A stretch of DNA of 64,000 bases from NCBI RefSeq assembly GCF_026343185.1, contig NZ_JAPEMA010000001.1:4278001-4342000 (forward strand). The letters run 5' to 3'. The translations under genes were made by a program, and so were the position numbers. Source of the DNA: Streptomyces sp. NBC_00091 (GTDB taxonomy: Bacteria; Actinomycetota; Actinomycetes; Streptomycetales; Streptomycetaceae). Positions within the stretch are counted from its first letter, which is position 1, and each line of letters starts with the position of its first letter. Positions 1-8,752 of this stretch are shown here, piece by piece. The notes under the pieces are model-generated. The model did no database searches, was not told where the DNA came from, and saw only the letters and a program-made list of their open reading frames with translations.

Positions 1-668
1 GCCAGGCCTGCGGCCTGCCGGACGAAGCGTCTGACCTCATCGCCCAGTCCCTGAACGCCGAAACCCTGTACAACGAGTGGCGACACCAGGTGAGGGGCGG
101 CCTGAAGAAGCTTCAGGAGTCCTGGGTCCAGTTCTTCGAAGAGACCCAGCTGTTCCGGATCTACTCCTCCACCCTCGTACCGGGGCTGCTTCAAACGGAG
201 GGGTACGCCGGCGCGCTGCTCAGCACCATCGCCTCCTTCCGCGGCTACCCCGACAGCGGACTCGAAGCGGCACGCGCCCGCGTCGAGCGGTCCAGGGTCA
301 TCCGCAAACCCGGCCGCCGCGCCGTCCTGATTGTCGAAGAAGCAGCCCTGTACTACCGATTGGGTGACCCGGCTTCCATGGCGGCCCAGCTCGGCCACCT
401 GCTGACCGCCGGGGCCCTACCGACTGTCTCACTCGGAGTGATCCCGACCTCGGTAAGCCCGCGCACGATGTGGCCTGTAGAGACATTCCACGTCTACGAC
501 GACACCCTCGTGTCGGTAGAGCTGCTGTCTGCAGAAGTCAACGTCACGCAACCGTCCGAGATCGAGGTCTACCTGAAGGCCTTCGAACAATTGCGCTCGA
601 TGGCCGTGTACGGCGCGCGTGCCAGGGCCCTGGTGGTCAAAGCGCTCGAAGCGCTGGACCAGGACTGA
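1..668 (+). CDS. DUF5753 domain regulator, C-terminal part (XRE/Scr1-like family)
   Basis: The frame is open from the left edge (first whole codon at base 3) to the stop at 666-668, so the N-terminus lies outside the window. What is visible is about 220 residues of a DUF5753 domain, with the recognisable stretch LVPGLLQTEGYAGALL early on. In this family the domain follows an N-terminal XRE helix-turn-helix, and members are Streptomyces regulators related to WhiJ and Scr1, usually paired with a DUF397 protein. No DUF397 gene follows here; the next gene is an unrelated MerR gene on the other strand. A complete relative lies at 31734-32543. The family call is firm; the regulated genes are unknown. 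Confidence 0.8.
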   Translation, partial: QACGLPDEASDLIAQSLNAETLYNEWRHQVRGGLKKLQESWVQFFEETQLFRIYSSTLVPGLLQTEGYAGALLSTIASFRGYPDSGLEAARARVERSRVIRKPGRRAVLIVEEAALYYRLGDPASMAAQLGHLLTAGALPTVSLGVIPTSVSPRTMWPVETFHVYDDTLVSVELLSAEVNVTQPSEIEVYLKAFEQLRSMAVYGARARALVVKALEALDQD

Positions 669-755
669 CGGCAGAGGGCTGCGCGACCGGCCGCGCGCCA
701 GGCGTAACTACGAAGGCGATCAAGGCGTGAAGCTGCCCGCTCTGCTGGGCGGCCG

Positions 756-1532
756 TCACTGGTGCGGGATGTCGATGCCGGCGGCGCGCAGGTTCGCCTC
801 GACCAGGGTGTTCAACCGGGCGATGGATGGTGCCTGGGCTTCCCGGTGGTGGTTGACCAGTCCGTACCGGGCGGAGGCGTCGGACCGGTTCTGGGATCCG
901 GTCGGCGTCGTCAGCAGGGTGCGGTCGGCCAATAGCTTGTCGGCCAGGGCGGAGGCCAGTTCCTCGATCCGCGGGTCGTCGGGATCCCAGGACGCCGCAG
1001 CCAAGCCGCGCTTGGTCAGGTCGACGAACTCGGGATCGTCGAGCCCGTGTTCAAGCCTGGTCAGGAAGGTGTCGAAGACCTCCGGGACCAGCGCCCGGGC
1101 CAGTACCAGGGCCTCCCGTTGAGTGGCCACGTACTCGGGGCCGAAGCCGAGACCGGTGAGCCGGTCCAAGACCGCGCAGGCCCGGTCGGGCAGCAGGGCC
1201 CGGTCGCCATGGGCGAGCCGGTGCAGGGTGTCGCGTCGCGCGGTCAGGTCCTCGATCTGTTCGGTGAGCCGACGATGGACGTCGTCCAGGGCGCCGGCGA
1301 ACCGCTCGGGATCGGCGTCGAGCAGGTCGCCGATCTCGGCCAGCGGCACGCCGGCCGCGGCAAGGGTCCGGACCTGGACCAGCCGGAGGAGGTCGGCCGA
1401 CACGTAACGCCGGTAGCCGGAACCATCACGTTCCGGCTCGGCTACCAGGCCGAGCCGGTGATAGTGCCGCACGGTCTTGATCGTGACGCCGACGAACGCC
1501 GCTGCCTGACCGATCGTGAGCCCGTTTGCCAT
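756..1532 (-). CDS. MerR family transcriptional regulator
   Basis: 258 residues. The N-terminus is a MerR winged helix: LTIGQAAAFVGVTIKTVRHY, then the wing with GYRRY. A helical dimerisation segment follows at about residues 75-120. The C-terminal half (about 130-258) resembles the all-helical effector part of TipA/antibiotic-sensing MerR proteins rather than a cysteine-rich metal site; no conserved Cys pair is visible. The gene is divergent from the serine hydrolase at 1760. The 227-bp space between them holds an inverted repeat of MerR-operator shape (1685-1705), so the regulator probably controls the hydrolase. The inducer cannot be read from sequence. Confidence 0.85.
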   Translation of the reverse strand: MANGLTIGQAAAFVGVTIKTVRHYHRLGLVAEPERDGSGYRRYVSADLLRLVQVRTLAAAGVPLAEIGDLLDADPERFAGALDDVHRRLTEQIEDLTARRDTLHRLAHGDRALLPDRACAVLDRLTGLGFGPEYVATQREALVLARALVPEVFDTFLTRLEHGLDDPEFVDLTKRGLAAASWDPDDPRIEELASALADKLLADRTLLTTPTGSQNRSDASARYGLVNHHREAQAPSIARLNTLVEANLRAAGIDIPHQ

Positions 1533-1684
1533 CGGCTCAGCACACCTCCTTGGCGCTCACATCGAGGTACGGGTTGCGGGTGATCACAGGGGCGAGGGTA
1601 GCGCGCATCTCCAGTGGCCAACTCCGCCTGGAGGCTGGGAAGCCTGGGATCGGTGCTGGTCAGCCCGTGGCCGCGAGGAGGTTG

Positions 1685-1705
1685 ACCTTGACCTTGGGTC
1701 AGGGT
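1685..1705 (+). promoter_or_regulatory. Probable MerR operator
   Basis: ACCTTGACC-TTG-GGTCAGGGT is a 9-3-9 inverted repeat with one mismatch. It overlaps a TTGACC -35-like hexamer (1682-1687), the arrangement typical of MerR-activated promoters with a long spacer. It lies 55 bp before the hydrolase start. Seen in sequence; binding is inferred. Confidence 0.55.
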
Positions 1706-1759
1706 GCACGCTCATCACATGGCCGCCGCGAAGGGGGCCGGTGGACAAGGAGATTCATC

Positions 1760-2989
1760 ATGAGTGCAAGCAACAGCGGCTTCTCCGAAGCAGGGCTGCG
1801 CCGGCTGCGCGAGGTGCTGGCAGGGCATGTGGAGTCCAAGAAGATTCCCGGGCTGGTCGCCCTGGTCAGCCGCGGCGGCCAGACGCACGTCGAAGCGATC
1901 GGGACGATGCGCCATGAGGGTGGCGCGCCGATGCGCCGGGACACGATCTTCCGGATGGCGTCCACGTCCAAGCCGGTCACGACGGCGGCGGCGATGGTCC
2001 TGCTCGACGAGTGCAGGCTGCGCCTCGACGAGCCGGTGGACCCGTGGCTGCCCGAACTCGCCGACCGGCGGGTGCTGAAGCGGCCCGACGGCCCGCTGGA
2101 GGAGACCGTGCCGGCCCGGCGGCCGATCACCGTACGGGACCTGCTGACCTCCACGTTCGGTCTCGGAATGGATTTCGATCTGCTGGCCTCCCCGATCAGG
2201 GCCGCGACCTTCGAGCGCCTTGACTACAGCGTGGCATCCGGGCCGGCGCCCGACCCGGACGAGTGGATGCGTCGCCTCGGCGAGCTGCCGCTGTCGTACC
2301 AGCCCGGCGAGCGGTGGCAGTACGACCTCAGCAACGAGGTGCTCGGCGTGCTCGTCTCCAGGGTCACGGGGCAGCCGTTGGAGACGTTCCTGCGTGAACG
2401 CATCCTCGATCCGCTGGGGATGAAGGACACCGCTTTCCACGTGCCCGCCGGCAAGATCGACCGACTGCCGCCCCTGTACGGGCCCGATCCGCAGACCGGA
2501 GAGTTCCTCGTGTGGGACGAGGCGGAAGGCGGAAGGAGCAGCCGGCCTCCGGCATTCCAGGGCGCCGGCGGCGGACTGGTCTCCACCGTCGACGACTACC
2601 ACGCCTACTTCCAGATGCTGCTGAACCAAGGCGTGCACGGCAGTGAACGGATCTTGTCCCGGCCCGCCGTCGAGCTGATGACCACCAACCGCCTCACGCC
2701 CGAGCAGCAAGCTGACCGGGCCGCCATGTACAGGAACATCGCCCACATCACGGTCGGCCAGGCACAGCAGGGCGGCTGGGGCTTCGGGATGGCGGTGCGC
2801 ACCCATCGTGGCGACCACACGCCCATCGGCCAGTTCGGCTGGGACGGCGGTACCGGCACCACCGCCTACGCCGACCCGGACAACCAGCTCACCGGAATCC
2901 TGCTCACCCAGGTCGGGATGTCCACCCCGGACTCCGCCCGGCTCATCCACGACTTCTGGACCACGCTCTACCAGGCCATCGACAACTGA
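1760..2989 (+). CDS. Serine hydrolase, beta-lactamase/esterase EstB family (class C-like)
   Basis: 409 residues from the ATG at 1760, preceded by AAGGAGA; the frame is open further upstream but has no better ribosome site. The SxxK nucleophile motif is seen in MASTSKPVT (about residues 72-80). A Tyr-based second motif is seen in YDLSNEVLG (Tyr-x-x-Ser, not the classical Tyr-x-Asn). A glycine-rich third motif occurs near the C-terminus (GWDGGTGTT). No signal peptide is seen, so a cytoplasmic esterase, transesterase or peptidase is more likely than a secreted beta-lactamase. It is divergent from and probably regulated by the MerR gene. Substrate unknown. Confidence 0.85.
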   Translation: MSASNSGFSEAGLRRLREVLAGHVESKKIPGLVALVSRGGQTHVEAIGTMRHEGGAPMRRDTIFRMASTSKPVTTAAAMVLLDECRLRLDEPVDPWLPELADRRVLKRPDGPLEETVPARRPITVRDLLTSTFGLGMDFDLLASPIRAATFERLDYSVASGPAPDPDEWMRRLGELPLSYQPGERWQYDLSNEVLGVLVSRVTGQPLETFLRERILDPLGMKDTAFHVPAGKIDRLPPLYGPDPQTGEFLVWDEAEGGRSSRPPAFQGAGGGLVSTVDDYHAYFQMLLNQGVHGSERILSRPAVELMTTNRLTPEQQADRAAMYRNIAHITVGQAQQGGWGFGMAVRTHRGDHTPIGQFGWDGGTGTTAYADPDNQLTGILLTQVGMSTPDSARLIHDFWTTLYQAIDN

Positions 2990-3023
2990 CACCGCGCTCG
3001 CCGAGCTCGGTGCGGCCGGCTCG

Positions 3024-3479
3024 TCAGTCCCCGCTGATCTCGGAGGGGGGCAGCGCGGCGAGCGCCCGCAGGGTGTTCAGGAAGCCGCGTCGGTCTTCCT
3101 CCGGCACGCGGGCCAGCAGCCGTTCCTCGCGCTGCTGGATCGCTGACTGGACCGCGTCGCGCACCCGGCGCCCCTCGGGGGTGAGGGAGAGTACGCGCGC
3201 CCGCCGGTCCGCCGGATCGGGCTGCCGCCGGATCAGTCCGCGCTCTTCCAGGTCGTCGAGGACGCCGATGATCCGGGTCTTGTCGGCGCCGATGTCCCGC
3301 GCCAGCGCGGCCTGCGTCCGTACCGGTTCGCTGTCGAGCCCGAGCAGTACCGCGTACGCCCACATGGCCACCCCGTGTTCGCGCAGCACCGGCAACTCGG
3401 CAGCCACGAGTGCGCGGCCCAGAGGGACGATCATCGCCGCCAGGTCAGGGCGACCTTCGGGTGCGGTGTTCCCAGTCAT
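3024..3479 (-). CDS. MarR family transcriptional regulator
   Basis: 151 residues with the MarR winged-helix core: recognition region LARDIGADKTRIIGVLDDLE and the wing with DPADRRARVLSLTPEG at about residues 85-110. It is divergent from the TIGR03086 gene at 3532 across a 52-bp gap that contains that gene's promoter, so it probably represses both genes. The upstream hydrolase ends only 34 bp away and converges on it. Ligand unknown. Confidence 0.88.
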   Translation of the reverse strand: MTGNTAPEGRPDLAAMIVPLGRALVAAELPVLREHGVAMWAYAVLLGLDSEPVRTQAALARDIGADKTRIIGVLDDLEERGLIRRQPDPADRRARVLSLTPEGRRVRDAVQSAIQQREERLLARVPEEDRRGFLNTLRALAALPPSEISGD

Positions 3480-3496
3480 GGAGAAGAAGATACTTG

Positions 3497-3525
3497 TTGA
3501 CTCATGATGGGCATCTGCTTATCGT
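3497..3525 (+). promoter_or_regulatory. Promoter of the TIGR03086 gene, probably leaderless
   Basis: TTGACT and TATCGT are separated by exactly 17 bp. The ATG at 3532 follows the -10 box by six bases, so transcription should begin at or next to the start codon and the mRNA would lack a ribosome-binding site. This supports the start at 3532 rather than the in-frame ATG at 3538. Confidence 0.6.
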
Positions 3526-3531
3526 AAGCGC

Positions 3532-4173
3532 ATGCGTATGGAATTAGAGGTGGTCAAGGCCTTCAACGAACGTGCGGTACGCGAGAGCATCGCCGTGGTC
3601 CGCCGGGTGGCCCTGGAAGACCTCACCCGCCCCACCCCCTGCTCGGCCTGGAACCTGGGCGAGCTGCTCGCGCACATGGCGGCCCAGCATCGGGGTTTCG
3701 CGGCGGCGGCGAGGGCCGACGGTGTCAACCTGACGCACTGGAAGGCCGAGGCGCCGGGGCCGCAGGCCGTCGGGCAGTACCTTGCCGCCGCGCAGGCGGT
3801 GCTGGCCGCATTCGCCGAAGTCGGCACGGAGGAGCAGGAGTTCGCCCTCCCCGAATTCGGGGAGGGCGCAGCCTTCCCGGCGGTCCGGGCCATCGGATTC
3901 CACTTCCTCGACTACGTGGTCCACACCTGGGACGTCGCCCGCGCCCTCGATCTGTCCTTCGCCCTGGACCCCGACATCCTGGATGCCGCCCTCCCCATCG
4001 CGCTGGCCGTCCGCGACGGCGCCCACCGCACGCAGCCGGGCGCCGCCTTCGCCCCGAGCCACCCCGAGCCCGCCGACTCCGACGCCCTGACCCGGATCCT
4101 CCTGCACCTGGGGCGCTCCCCCTCCTGGGGCCCGCCCGTGCGATCACGTGGTTCGGCGGCCACGGCGACCTGA
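3532..4173 (+). CDS. TIGR03086 family metal-binding protein (DinB/mycothiol-dependent maleylpyruvate isomerase-like)
   Basis: 213 residues. The N-terminal four-helix part has the family pattern (PTPCSAWNLGELLAHMAAQH near residues 33-52, then FHFLDYVVHTWDVARAL near 123-139). The His residues of LLAHM, FHFLDYVVHTWD and the downstream helices form the metal site in this superfamily, whose members use mycothiol or bind a divalent metal. Family homology ends at about LGRSPSW; the last 14 residues are low-complexity and may be read-through sequence, because the next bases in the same frame after the stop code for a fragment of another protein. Regulated by the divergent MarR gene, by inference. Confidence 0.75.
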   Translation: MRMELEVVKAFNERAVRESIAVVRRVALEDLTRPTPCSAWNLGELLAHMAAQHRGFAAAARADGVNLTHWKAEAPGPQAVGQYLAAAQAVLAAFAEVGTEEQEFALPEFGEGAAFPAVRAIGFHFLDYVVHTWDVARALDLSFALDPDILDAALPIALAVRDGAHRTQPGAAFAPSHPEPADSDALTRILLHLGRSPSWGPPVRSRGSAATAT

Positions 4174-4455
4174 GCTTCCCAGTACCCCGACCTCGATGTC
4201 ACCTCGACCAGCACACGGGGCTGCATCTTCCTCGGCCACTACGGCGAGACCGGCTTCTTCGACGGCATCGGCTCGTACGTGAACAACCTGCCGGTCAGCG
4301 TCGCCGTCTACCACTGCAGCGCCGACAAGAAGCAGTTCTACCTGGACGGCACGATCCGCCCCGGCGGATACAGCAGCAACTCCAGCTCTCCCGCGCAATT
4401 CGGAGAGCGCGGTGCCACGTGCACCGGCGGCGTCGACCCCAACGCCGGCCTGTAG
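4174..4455 (+). pseudogene. C-terminal remnant of a protein-coding gene
   Basis: Directly after the TGA of the previous gene, the same frame stays open for 93 codons to a TAG at 4453-4455. It encodes natural-looking sequence (for example GCIFLGHYGETGFFDGIG and a final GGVDPNAGL) with no start codon or ribosome site. Two or more Cys residues and many Gly/Ser/Tyr suggest the tail of an exported protein. I do not recognise the family. The best reading is that a deletion or rearrangement joined the end of one gene to the tail of another. It could also be chance open frame in GC-rich DNA, but the composition argues against that. Confidence 0.4.
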
Positions 4456-4459
4456 CAGC

Positions 4460-4519
4460 TGACCCATGCCCTCCGTCTCTCTGTCGGATCACCGACGGAG
4501 AGACGGAGGGCATGGGTCA
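4460..4519. terminator. Long bidirectional hairpin terminator
   Basis: A 28-bp stem with one T/G wobble position and a 4-base loop (ATCA at 4488-4491). It starts five bases after the remnant's stop and includes the stop codon of the SUKH gene on the other strand. It can terminate from both sides. The stem is longer than the other terminators here. Confidence 0.8.
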
Positions 4520-5329
4520 GTCCTTGTCGCGGTAGTTCATGAACCAGTGGGTGTCGAAGTAGTGGGCCATCGTGTACGGATGGTGCGGGTCGAGGAGGAT
4601 GCGGCAGATGAACTCCGCGGCCGAGCAGTCGAAGGGGGCCAAGCCGTCGTCGAAGCTCCGGATGGCGACGGACCAGCGGTCCGGGTCGGTGCTGTCGTCG
4701 GTCTGCCAGCAGTAGAGGTTCTCGTGCTCGGTGCTTGCCCAGATGAGCAGGCCGTCCTCGCGTAGGTGGGTCCACGGCTCCTGGTTCAGAGTGAGGAATC
4801 CGTCGAAGGCGCCTTCCCCGAATATCTCCACCATGCGCTTGTAGTCGCCGGGAAGGCGCGTGCCCACCTCTGCCTCGATCCGCGCCCAGTCGACGTCCGG
4901 CCGCTGCGGGGGCGAGGTCCAGGAGGTGATGGCCACGAGCTGCTCGACCCAGTCCTCGTCCCAGTCCGCGTCCCAGCCCGTCCCCCCGGTGGCCGGCACC
5001 TCTACCCGCCGCGGCACGGCCGCCAGCACCGGCCGGACGACGCCTTGCGCGTCCCGAGCGGTCCCGGCGCCGATCCACTGACCTCCGTACGCCCATGCCC
5101 GAATCGTCTCGCCCCGGCCTTCGAGGACAGCGAGGAGGGCCGCGCCACGGGACTCGTCCACGGTCGGATCCGTGAAGCCGTCCAGGACCAGGGTCCGTGG
5201 TGCCCCGTAACGGTCGGCCAGCCTGTCTACGAGCATGTGCGGGTCGGTGTCCAGCGACAGGTACAGGGATCCGCCCGGGGCGTCGATCCGGTCCAGCAGG
5301 TCGTTGAGCATCGATTGCGTGAGGTCCAT
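4517..5329 (-). CDS. SMI1/KNR4 (SUKH) family protein
   Basis: 270 residues from the ATG at 5329. The frame is open 32 codons further, but that extension would run into the hairpin at 5405-5446. The C-terminal half is a SUKH domain: VDWARIEAEVGTRLPGDYKR followed by an aromatic, acidic region ending EFICRILLDPHHPY. The N-terminal about 120 residues are a separate domain I do not recognise. SUKH proteins often act as immunity proteins against contact-dependent or polymorphic toxins, but many Streptomyces copies stand alone. No toxin gene is adjacent, so the role is open. No convincing ribosome site was found, making the start uncertain. Confidence 0.7.
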   Translation of the reverse strand: MDLTQSMLNDLLDRIDAPGGSLYLSLDTDPHMLVDRLADRYGAPRTLVLDGFTDPTVDESRGAALLAVLEGRGETIRAWAYGGQWIGAGTARDAQGVVRPVLAAVPRRVEVPATGGTGWDADWDEDWVEQLVAITSWTSPPQRPDVDWARIEAEVGTRLPGDYKRMVEIFGEGAFDGFLTLNQEPWTHLREDGLLIWASTEHENLYCWQTDDSTDPDRWSVAIRSFDDGLAPFDCSAAEFICRILLDPHHPYTMAHYFDTHWFMNYRDKD

Positions 5330-5404
5330 GACGGACAGGAAAGCGCACTCCACTGACAAGGGCCCCCGGTCCCGTTGAGCACCGTCCGGCACCGTCCGGT
5401 CGTC

Positions 5405-5446
5405 CAGCCGTGGCCGTCCCGGCACAGGCCGGGGCGGCCACGGCTG
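5405..5446 (-). terminator. Hairpin terminator of the F420-type oxidoreductase gene
   Basis: A 19-bp stem with one mismatch around a 4-base loop (arms 5405-5423 and 5428-5446), 13 bp past the stop of the oxidoreductase gene on the minus strand and before the SUKH gene start. Confidence 0.75.
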
Positions 5447-5458
5447 CGACGACAGCTT

Positions 5459-6085
5459 CTAGGCGGAAGGCGGGGTGACCACCTTGATGTTGAACGTGTG
5501 GGCCCCCAGACCGACCGCGATGCCGCTGAAGAGCAGGGCGAAGTGCTCCTGTCCGCGTGCGGTGGCGATACCGCCGATGTCCAGCTGGGACGATGGCGGC
5601 CAGCCGAGGTCGGTGAGCAGCCGGCCGGTGGTCCGTTTGGCTTCGGCGTCGTCGCCGGAGAGGAAGACGGTGCTCGGGCCGTCGAGACCGTCCGGGGCGG
5701 TCATCACGGTGGAGTCCATGGTGCACAGCGTCTTGACGACGGGGGTCAGGGGGAAGGCCTCCTGGATCTGTTCGGCCAGGCTGCTGTTGGGATGCGAGAG
5801 TTCGGTGAAGTCGTCGGAGAGGCCGACCCCGACATCGATCAGTAACGTGCCGGCCAGGGCCGGTGCCCCGATGGAGCGCAGCAGCTCCACGGAGACGGTC
5901 CCCGGGGTGGCGTTGACCAGTACCTCTGCGTGAGCGGCCGTCTCGCTGAGGCCGGCCACGGGGAGACCGAGGTCGGTCCGGTCCTGCGGCCGGCGTGATC
6001 CGAGGAGCACGTCGTGTTGTGCGGCGCTCCAGCCATGGGCCAGTGCTCGAGCGACGTTTCCGGTGCCAAGTAGTCCTATTCGCAT
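5459..6085 (-). CDS. NADPH-dependent F420 reductase-like oxidoreductase
   Basis: 208 residues. It begins directly with a Rossmann nucleotide site, MRIGLLGTGNVARALAHGW (GxGxxA pattern), followed by LLGSRRP, where the arginines after strand 2 suit NADP(H). The fold and length match the pfam03807 family that transfers hydride between NADPH and the deazaflavin F420; the C-terminal part (about 120-208) is the helical/beta cap. Many actinobacterial members are uncharacterised reductases, so the F420 partner is inferred. It is a stand-alone gene with its own terminator. Confidence 0.78.
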   Translation of the reverse strand: MRIGLLGTGNVARALAHGWSAAQHDVLLGSRRPQDRTDLGLPVAGLSETAAHAEVLVNATPGTVSVELLRSIGAPALAGTLLIDVGVGLSDDFTELSHPNSSLAEQIQEAFPLTPVVKTLCTMDSTVMTAPDGLDGPSTVFLSGDDAEAKRTTGRLLTDLGWPPSSQLDIGGIATARGQEHFALLFSGIAVGLGAHTFNIKVVTPPSA

Positions 6086-6175
6086 GCTGTGACGCTATTC
6101 ATTGCCGGAGCTCGGCGAATCGGGCTACGGGCCCAGCTGGACCGGTACCAAAGTCCTACTTCTTTGGTCGCGTCG

Positions 6176-6796
6176 TCACCTGGGCGTGGGTGGGGTTGCG
6201 CGGAGGGCTGCCGAGAGGGCGGGCAGGGAGTCTGCCGAGGTGTACACCGTTGCCGCGTCCACCAGGCCGGCTGCGCCCAGGTCGAGGCGGACCGGCGGGT
6301 CGAGGTGTACGGCGACGTTCAGCGAGGCGTCCACCGAGCAGGCCACCGCCCCCGGTTCGCCCGGTACGGGGCGCGGGCCCCGGCCCGGGACGGTGCGGAC
6401 CACCGGTGACGCGGAGCGGACCGCCGAGCGCGGCAGCGTCACGTCCCCGAGGAAGCCGGTCCGCAGGACCACCCGCTCCGCGTCCACCTCGTGCGGATGC
6501 CGGAGCACCGCGGCCACCAGGCCGAGCCCGGCCAGTACCAGCAGCGCCTCGAACGCCGCGTGCGCCGGGCGGGCCACGGGCGGCAGCATCGAGGACAGCA
6601 GGAAGGCCACCACGATCTCCATGGCCACCAGCGGCAGCACCAGCTGCCGCAGCCCCGCCGAATGCCGCGGTCCCGGTACTGGAGGGCGCCGCACCAGTAC
6701 CGCCATCAGCGACCCGGCCCATACGCGCGCGATGCCGGCCCTGCTCGGCCTGGCGGTCACGACTCCCGTCACCTTCTCCGTCGCCGTCACGGACAC
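6176..6796 (-). CDS. Conserved membrane protein with PH-like C-terminal domain
   Basis: 206 residues from a GTG. Two hydrophobic helices at about residues 50-73 and 80-100 are followed by a soluble stretch (VDAERVVLRTGFLGDVTLPR onward) that resembles the bacterial PH-like domain of small Streptomyces membrane proteins. No catalytic motif is visible. It is divergent from the amylase operon but separated by that operon's control region; no functional link is evident. Confidence 0.6.
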   Translation of the reverse strand: MSVTATEKVTGVVTARPSRAGIARVWAGSLMAVLVRRPPVPGPRHSAGLRQLVLPLVAMEIVVAFLLSSMLPPVARPAHAAFEALLVLAGLGLVAAVLRHPHEVDAERVVLRTGFLGDVTLPRSAVRSASPVVRTVPGRGPRPVPGEPGAVACSVDASLNVAVHLDPPVRLDLGAAGLVDAATVYTSADSLPALSAALRATPPTPR

Positions 6797-6920
6797 CCCC
6801 CTGCTCCGTCGTTCGTCGCTCGTTCCTTTCAGGCTCGGGCGAGTTCAGGAGGGAGGAAAGTGACGAATGTCAGAGGTGTGCGGTGAGATCCGCTTGCTGT
6901 CCGTGGTCTCCGGAAACAAT

Positions 6921-6952
6921 TCTGCAATCTCTTGCGCAAGGTCTTGCAACAC
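6921..6952 (+). promoter_or_regulatory. CTTGCA-type operator of the amylase operon
   Basis: The region contains CTTGCGCAAG (6931-6940, a perfect 10-bp palindrome) and a second CTTGCAA (6943-6949) in direct register 12 bp later. Streptomyces amylase and maltose promoters are known to carry CTTGC/TTGCA repeats bound by the LacI-family repressor MalR. The site is 64-95 bp before the amylase start. No malR gene is in the window. Binding is inferred from motif and position. Confidence 0.55.
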
Positions 6953-7015
6953 TTCGGGGCGCCCCCTACGGTCGCGTGCAACCCCCCACACCTCTCCCGC
7001 CAGGAGGATCCCCAC

Positions 7016-8716
7016 ATGTCCCGATCCGCGCGCACCGGTAGATCCCTGCTGGCGGCGACGGCCTTTGCCGTCGCCGCCCTCGGCGCGCAGGCGCCGCACG
7101 CGCAGGCCGCCGCCCCGGGTGACAAGGACGTCACCGCCGTGCTGTTCGAGTGGAAGTTCGACTCTGTTGCCGCCGCCTGTACCGACAGCCTCGGGCCCGC
7201 CGGGTACGGGTACGTCCAGGTCTCGCCGCCGCAGGAGCATATCCAGGGGGCCCAGTGGTGGACCTCGTACCAGCCCGTCAGCTACAAGATCGCCGGGCGG
7301 CTCGGGGACCGGGCCGCCTTCAAGCGGATGGTGGACGCCTGTCACGCCGCCGGGGTGAAGGTCGTCGCCGATTCCGTCATCAATCACATGGCCGCGGGCG
7401 ATGGGGTCGGAACGGGCGGTTCGGCGTATACGAAGTACAACTACCCGGGCATCTACTCCGGCTCCGACATGGACGACTGCCGGGCGACGATCTCCAACTA
7501 CCAGGACCGCGGAAACGTGCAGAACTGCGAGCTCGTGCAGCTGGCGGACCTGGACACCGGTGAGGAGTACGTGCGCGGGCGGATCGCGGGATACCTCAAC
7601 GACCTGCTTTCGCTGGGGGTCGACGGCTTCCGGGTCGACGCCGCCAAGCACATGCCCGCCGCGGACCTCGCCGACATCAAGTCCCGGTTGAGCAATCCGG
7701 GCGTGTACTGGAAGCAGGAGGCGATACACGGGGCCGGGGAGGCCGTCTCCCCGAGCGAGTACCTCGGCAGTGGGGACGTGCAGGAGTTCCGGTACGCCCG
7801 GGATCTGAAGAGGGTGTTCGAGGGCGAGAACCTCGCCTACCTGAAGAACTTCGGGGAGGCCTGGGGGTACATGCCCGGCGGGCAGGCCGGGGTGTTCGTC
7901 GACAACCACGACACCGAGCGCGTCGGCGACACCCTCACCTACAAGAGCGGCTCCGCCTACACCCTGGCCGGCGTCTTCATGCTGGCCTGGCCCTACGGCT
8001 CCCCGGACGTGCACTCCGGCTACGAGTGGACCGACAAGGACGCCGGGCCCCCGAACGGCGGTGCGGTGAGCGCCTGTTACGCCGACGGGTGGAAGTGCCA
8101 GCACGCCTGGCGGGAGATCTCCTCCATGGTGGGCTTCCGGAACGCCGCCCGGGGGCAGTCCGTGACCGACTGGTGGGACAACGGGGGCGACCAGATCGCC
8201 TTCGGGCGCGGCACCAAGGCGTACGTGGCGATCAACCACGAAGGGACGGCCCTGAGCCGCACCTTCCAGACCTCGCTGCCGGCCGGGAACTACTGCGACG
8301 TGCAGAGCGGTCGCGCCGTGACCGTGGACGGCGGCGGGCGCTTCACCGCCACCCTCGGCGCCGGGACCGCCCTCGCCCTGCACGTGAACGCCCGGACGTG
8401 TACGGGGACTCCTCCGGCGGCCGATGCCGGGGCCTCCTTCGCCGTGAACGCCACCACCGCCCCCGGCCAGAACATCCACGTCACCGGGGACCGCCCGGAG
8501 CTCGGCGCCTGGAACACCGCCGGCGCCCTCAAGCTCGACCCGGCCGCCTACCCCGTGTGGAAGCTCGACGTCACCCTCCCCGCCGGGACCTCCTTCTCCT
8601 ACAAGTACGTCCGCAAGGACGCCTCCGGGAACGTCACCTGGGAGAGCGGGGCCAACCGCACCGCCACCGTCCCGGCCAACGGCCAGGTCACGCTCACCGA
8701 CACCTGGCGCAACTGA
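7016..8716 (+). CDS. Secreted alpha-amylase, GH13 with C-terminal CBM20
   Basis: 566 residues; the ATG follows a strong AGGAGG. A Sec signal peptide occupies about residues 1-32 (charged start, Ala-rich core, AQA-AAP cleavage region). The (beta/alpha)8 GH13 domain carries conserved region [11 protein letters not shown] (Asp nucleophile), region [14 protein letters not shown] (Glu acid/base) and region [11 protein letters not shown] (third Asp). This is the animal/actinobacterial alpha-amylase type that cleaves internal alpha-1,4 bonds of starch. The last 95-100 residues form a CBM20 starch-binding domain ([21 protein letters not shown]). The next gene starts 36 bp on with no terminator between them, so the two are very likely co-transcribed. 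Confidence 0.95.
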   Translation: MSRSARTGRSLLAATAFAVAALGAQAPHAQAAAPGDKDVTAVLFEWKFDSVAAACTDSLGPAGYGYVQVSPPQEHIQGAQWWTSYQPVSYKIAGRLGDRAAFKRMVDACHAAGVKVVADSVINHMAAGDGVGTGGSAYTKYNYPGIYSGSDMDDCRATISNYQDRGNVQNCELVQLADLDTGEEYVRGRIAGYLNDLLSLGVDGFRVDAAKHMPAADLADIKSRLSNPGVYWKQEAIHGAGEAVSPSEYLGSGDVQEFRYARDLKRVFEGENLAYLKNFGEAWGYMPGGQAGVFVDNHDTERVGDTLTYKSGSAYTLAGVFMLAWPYGSPDVHSGYEWTDKDAGPPNGGAVSACYADGWKCQHAWREISSMVGFRNAARGQSVTDWWDNGGDQIAFGRGTKAYVAINHEGTALSRTFQTSLPAGNYCDVQSGRAVTVDGGGRFTATLGAGTALALHVNARTCTGTPPAADAGASFAVNATTAPGQNIHVTGDRPELGAWNTAGALKLDPAAYPVWKLDVTLPAGTSFSYKYVRKDASGNVTWESGANRTATVPANGQVTLTDTWRN

Positions 8717-8752
8717 CCCCCCCCCAGCACATCGGACCAAGGAGAGATCCCC

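Noticed and set aside
4517..5329. SUKH protein as part of a polymorphic toxin locus
   Set aside because: No toxin, secretion or repeat gene is adjacent.
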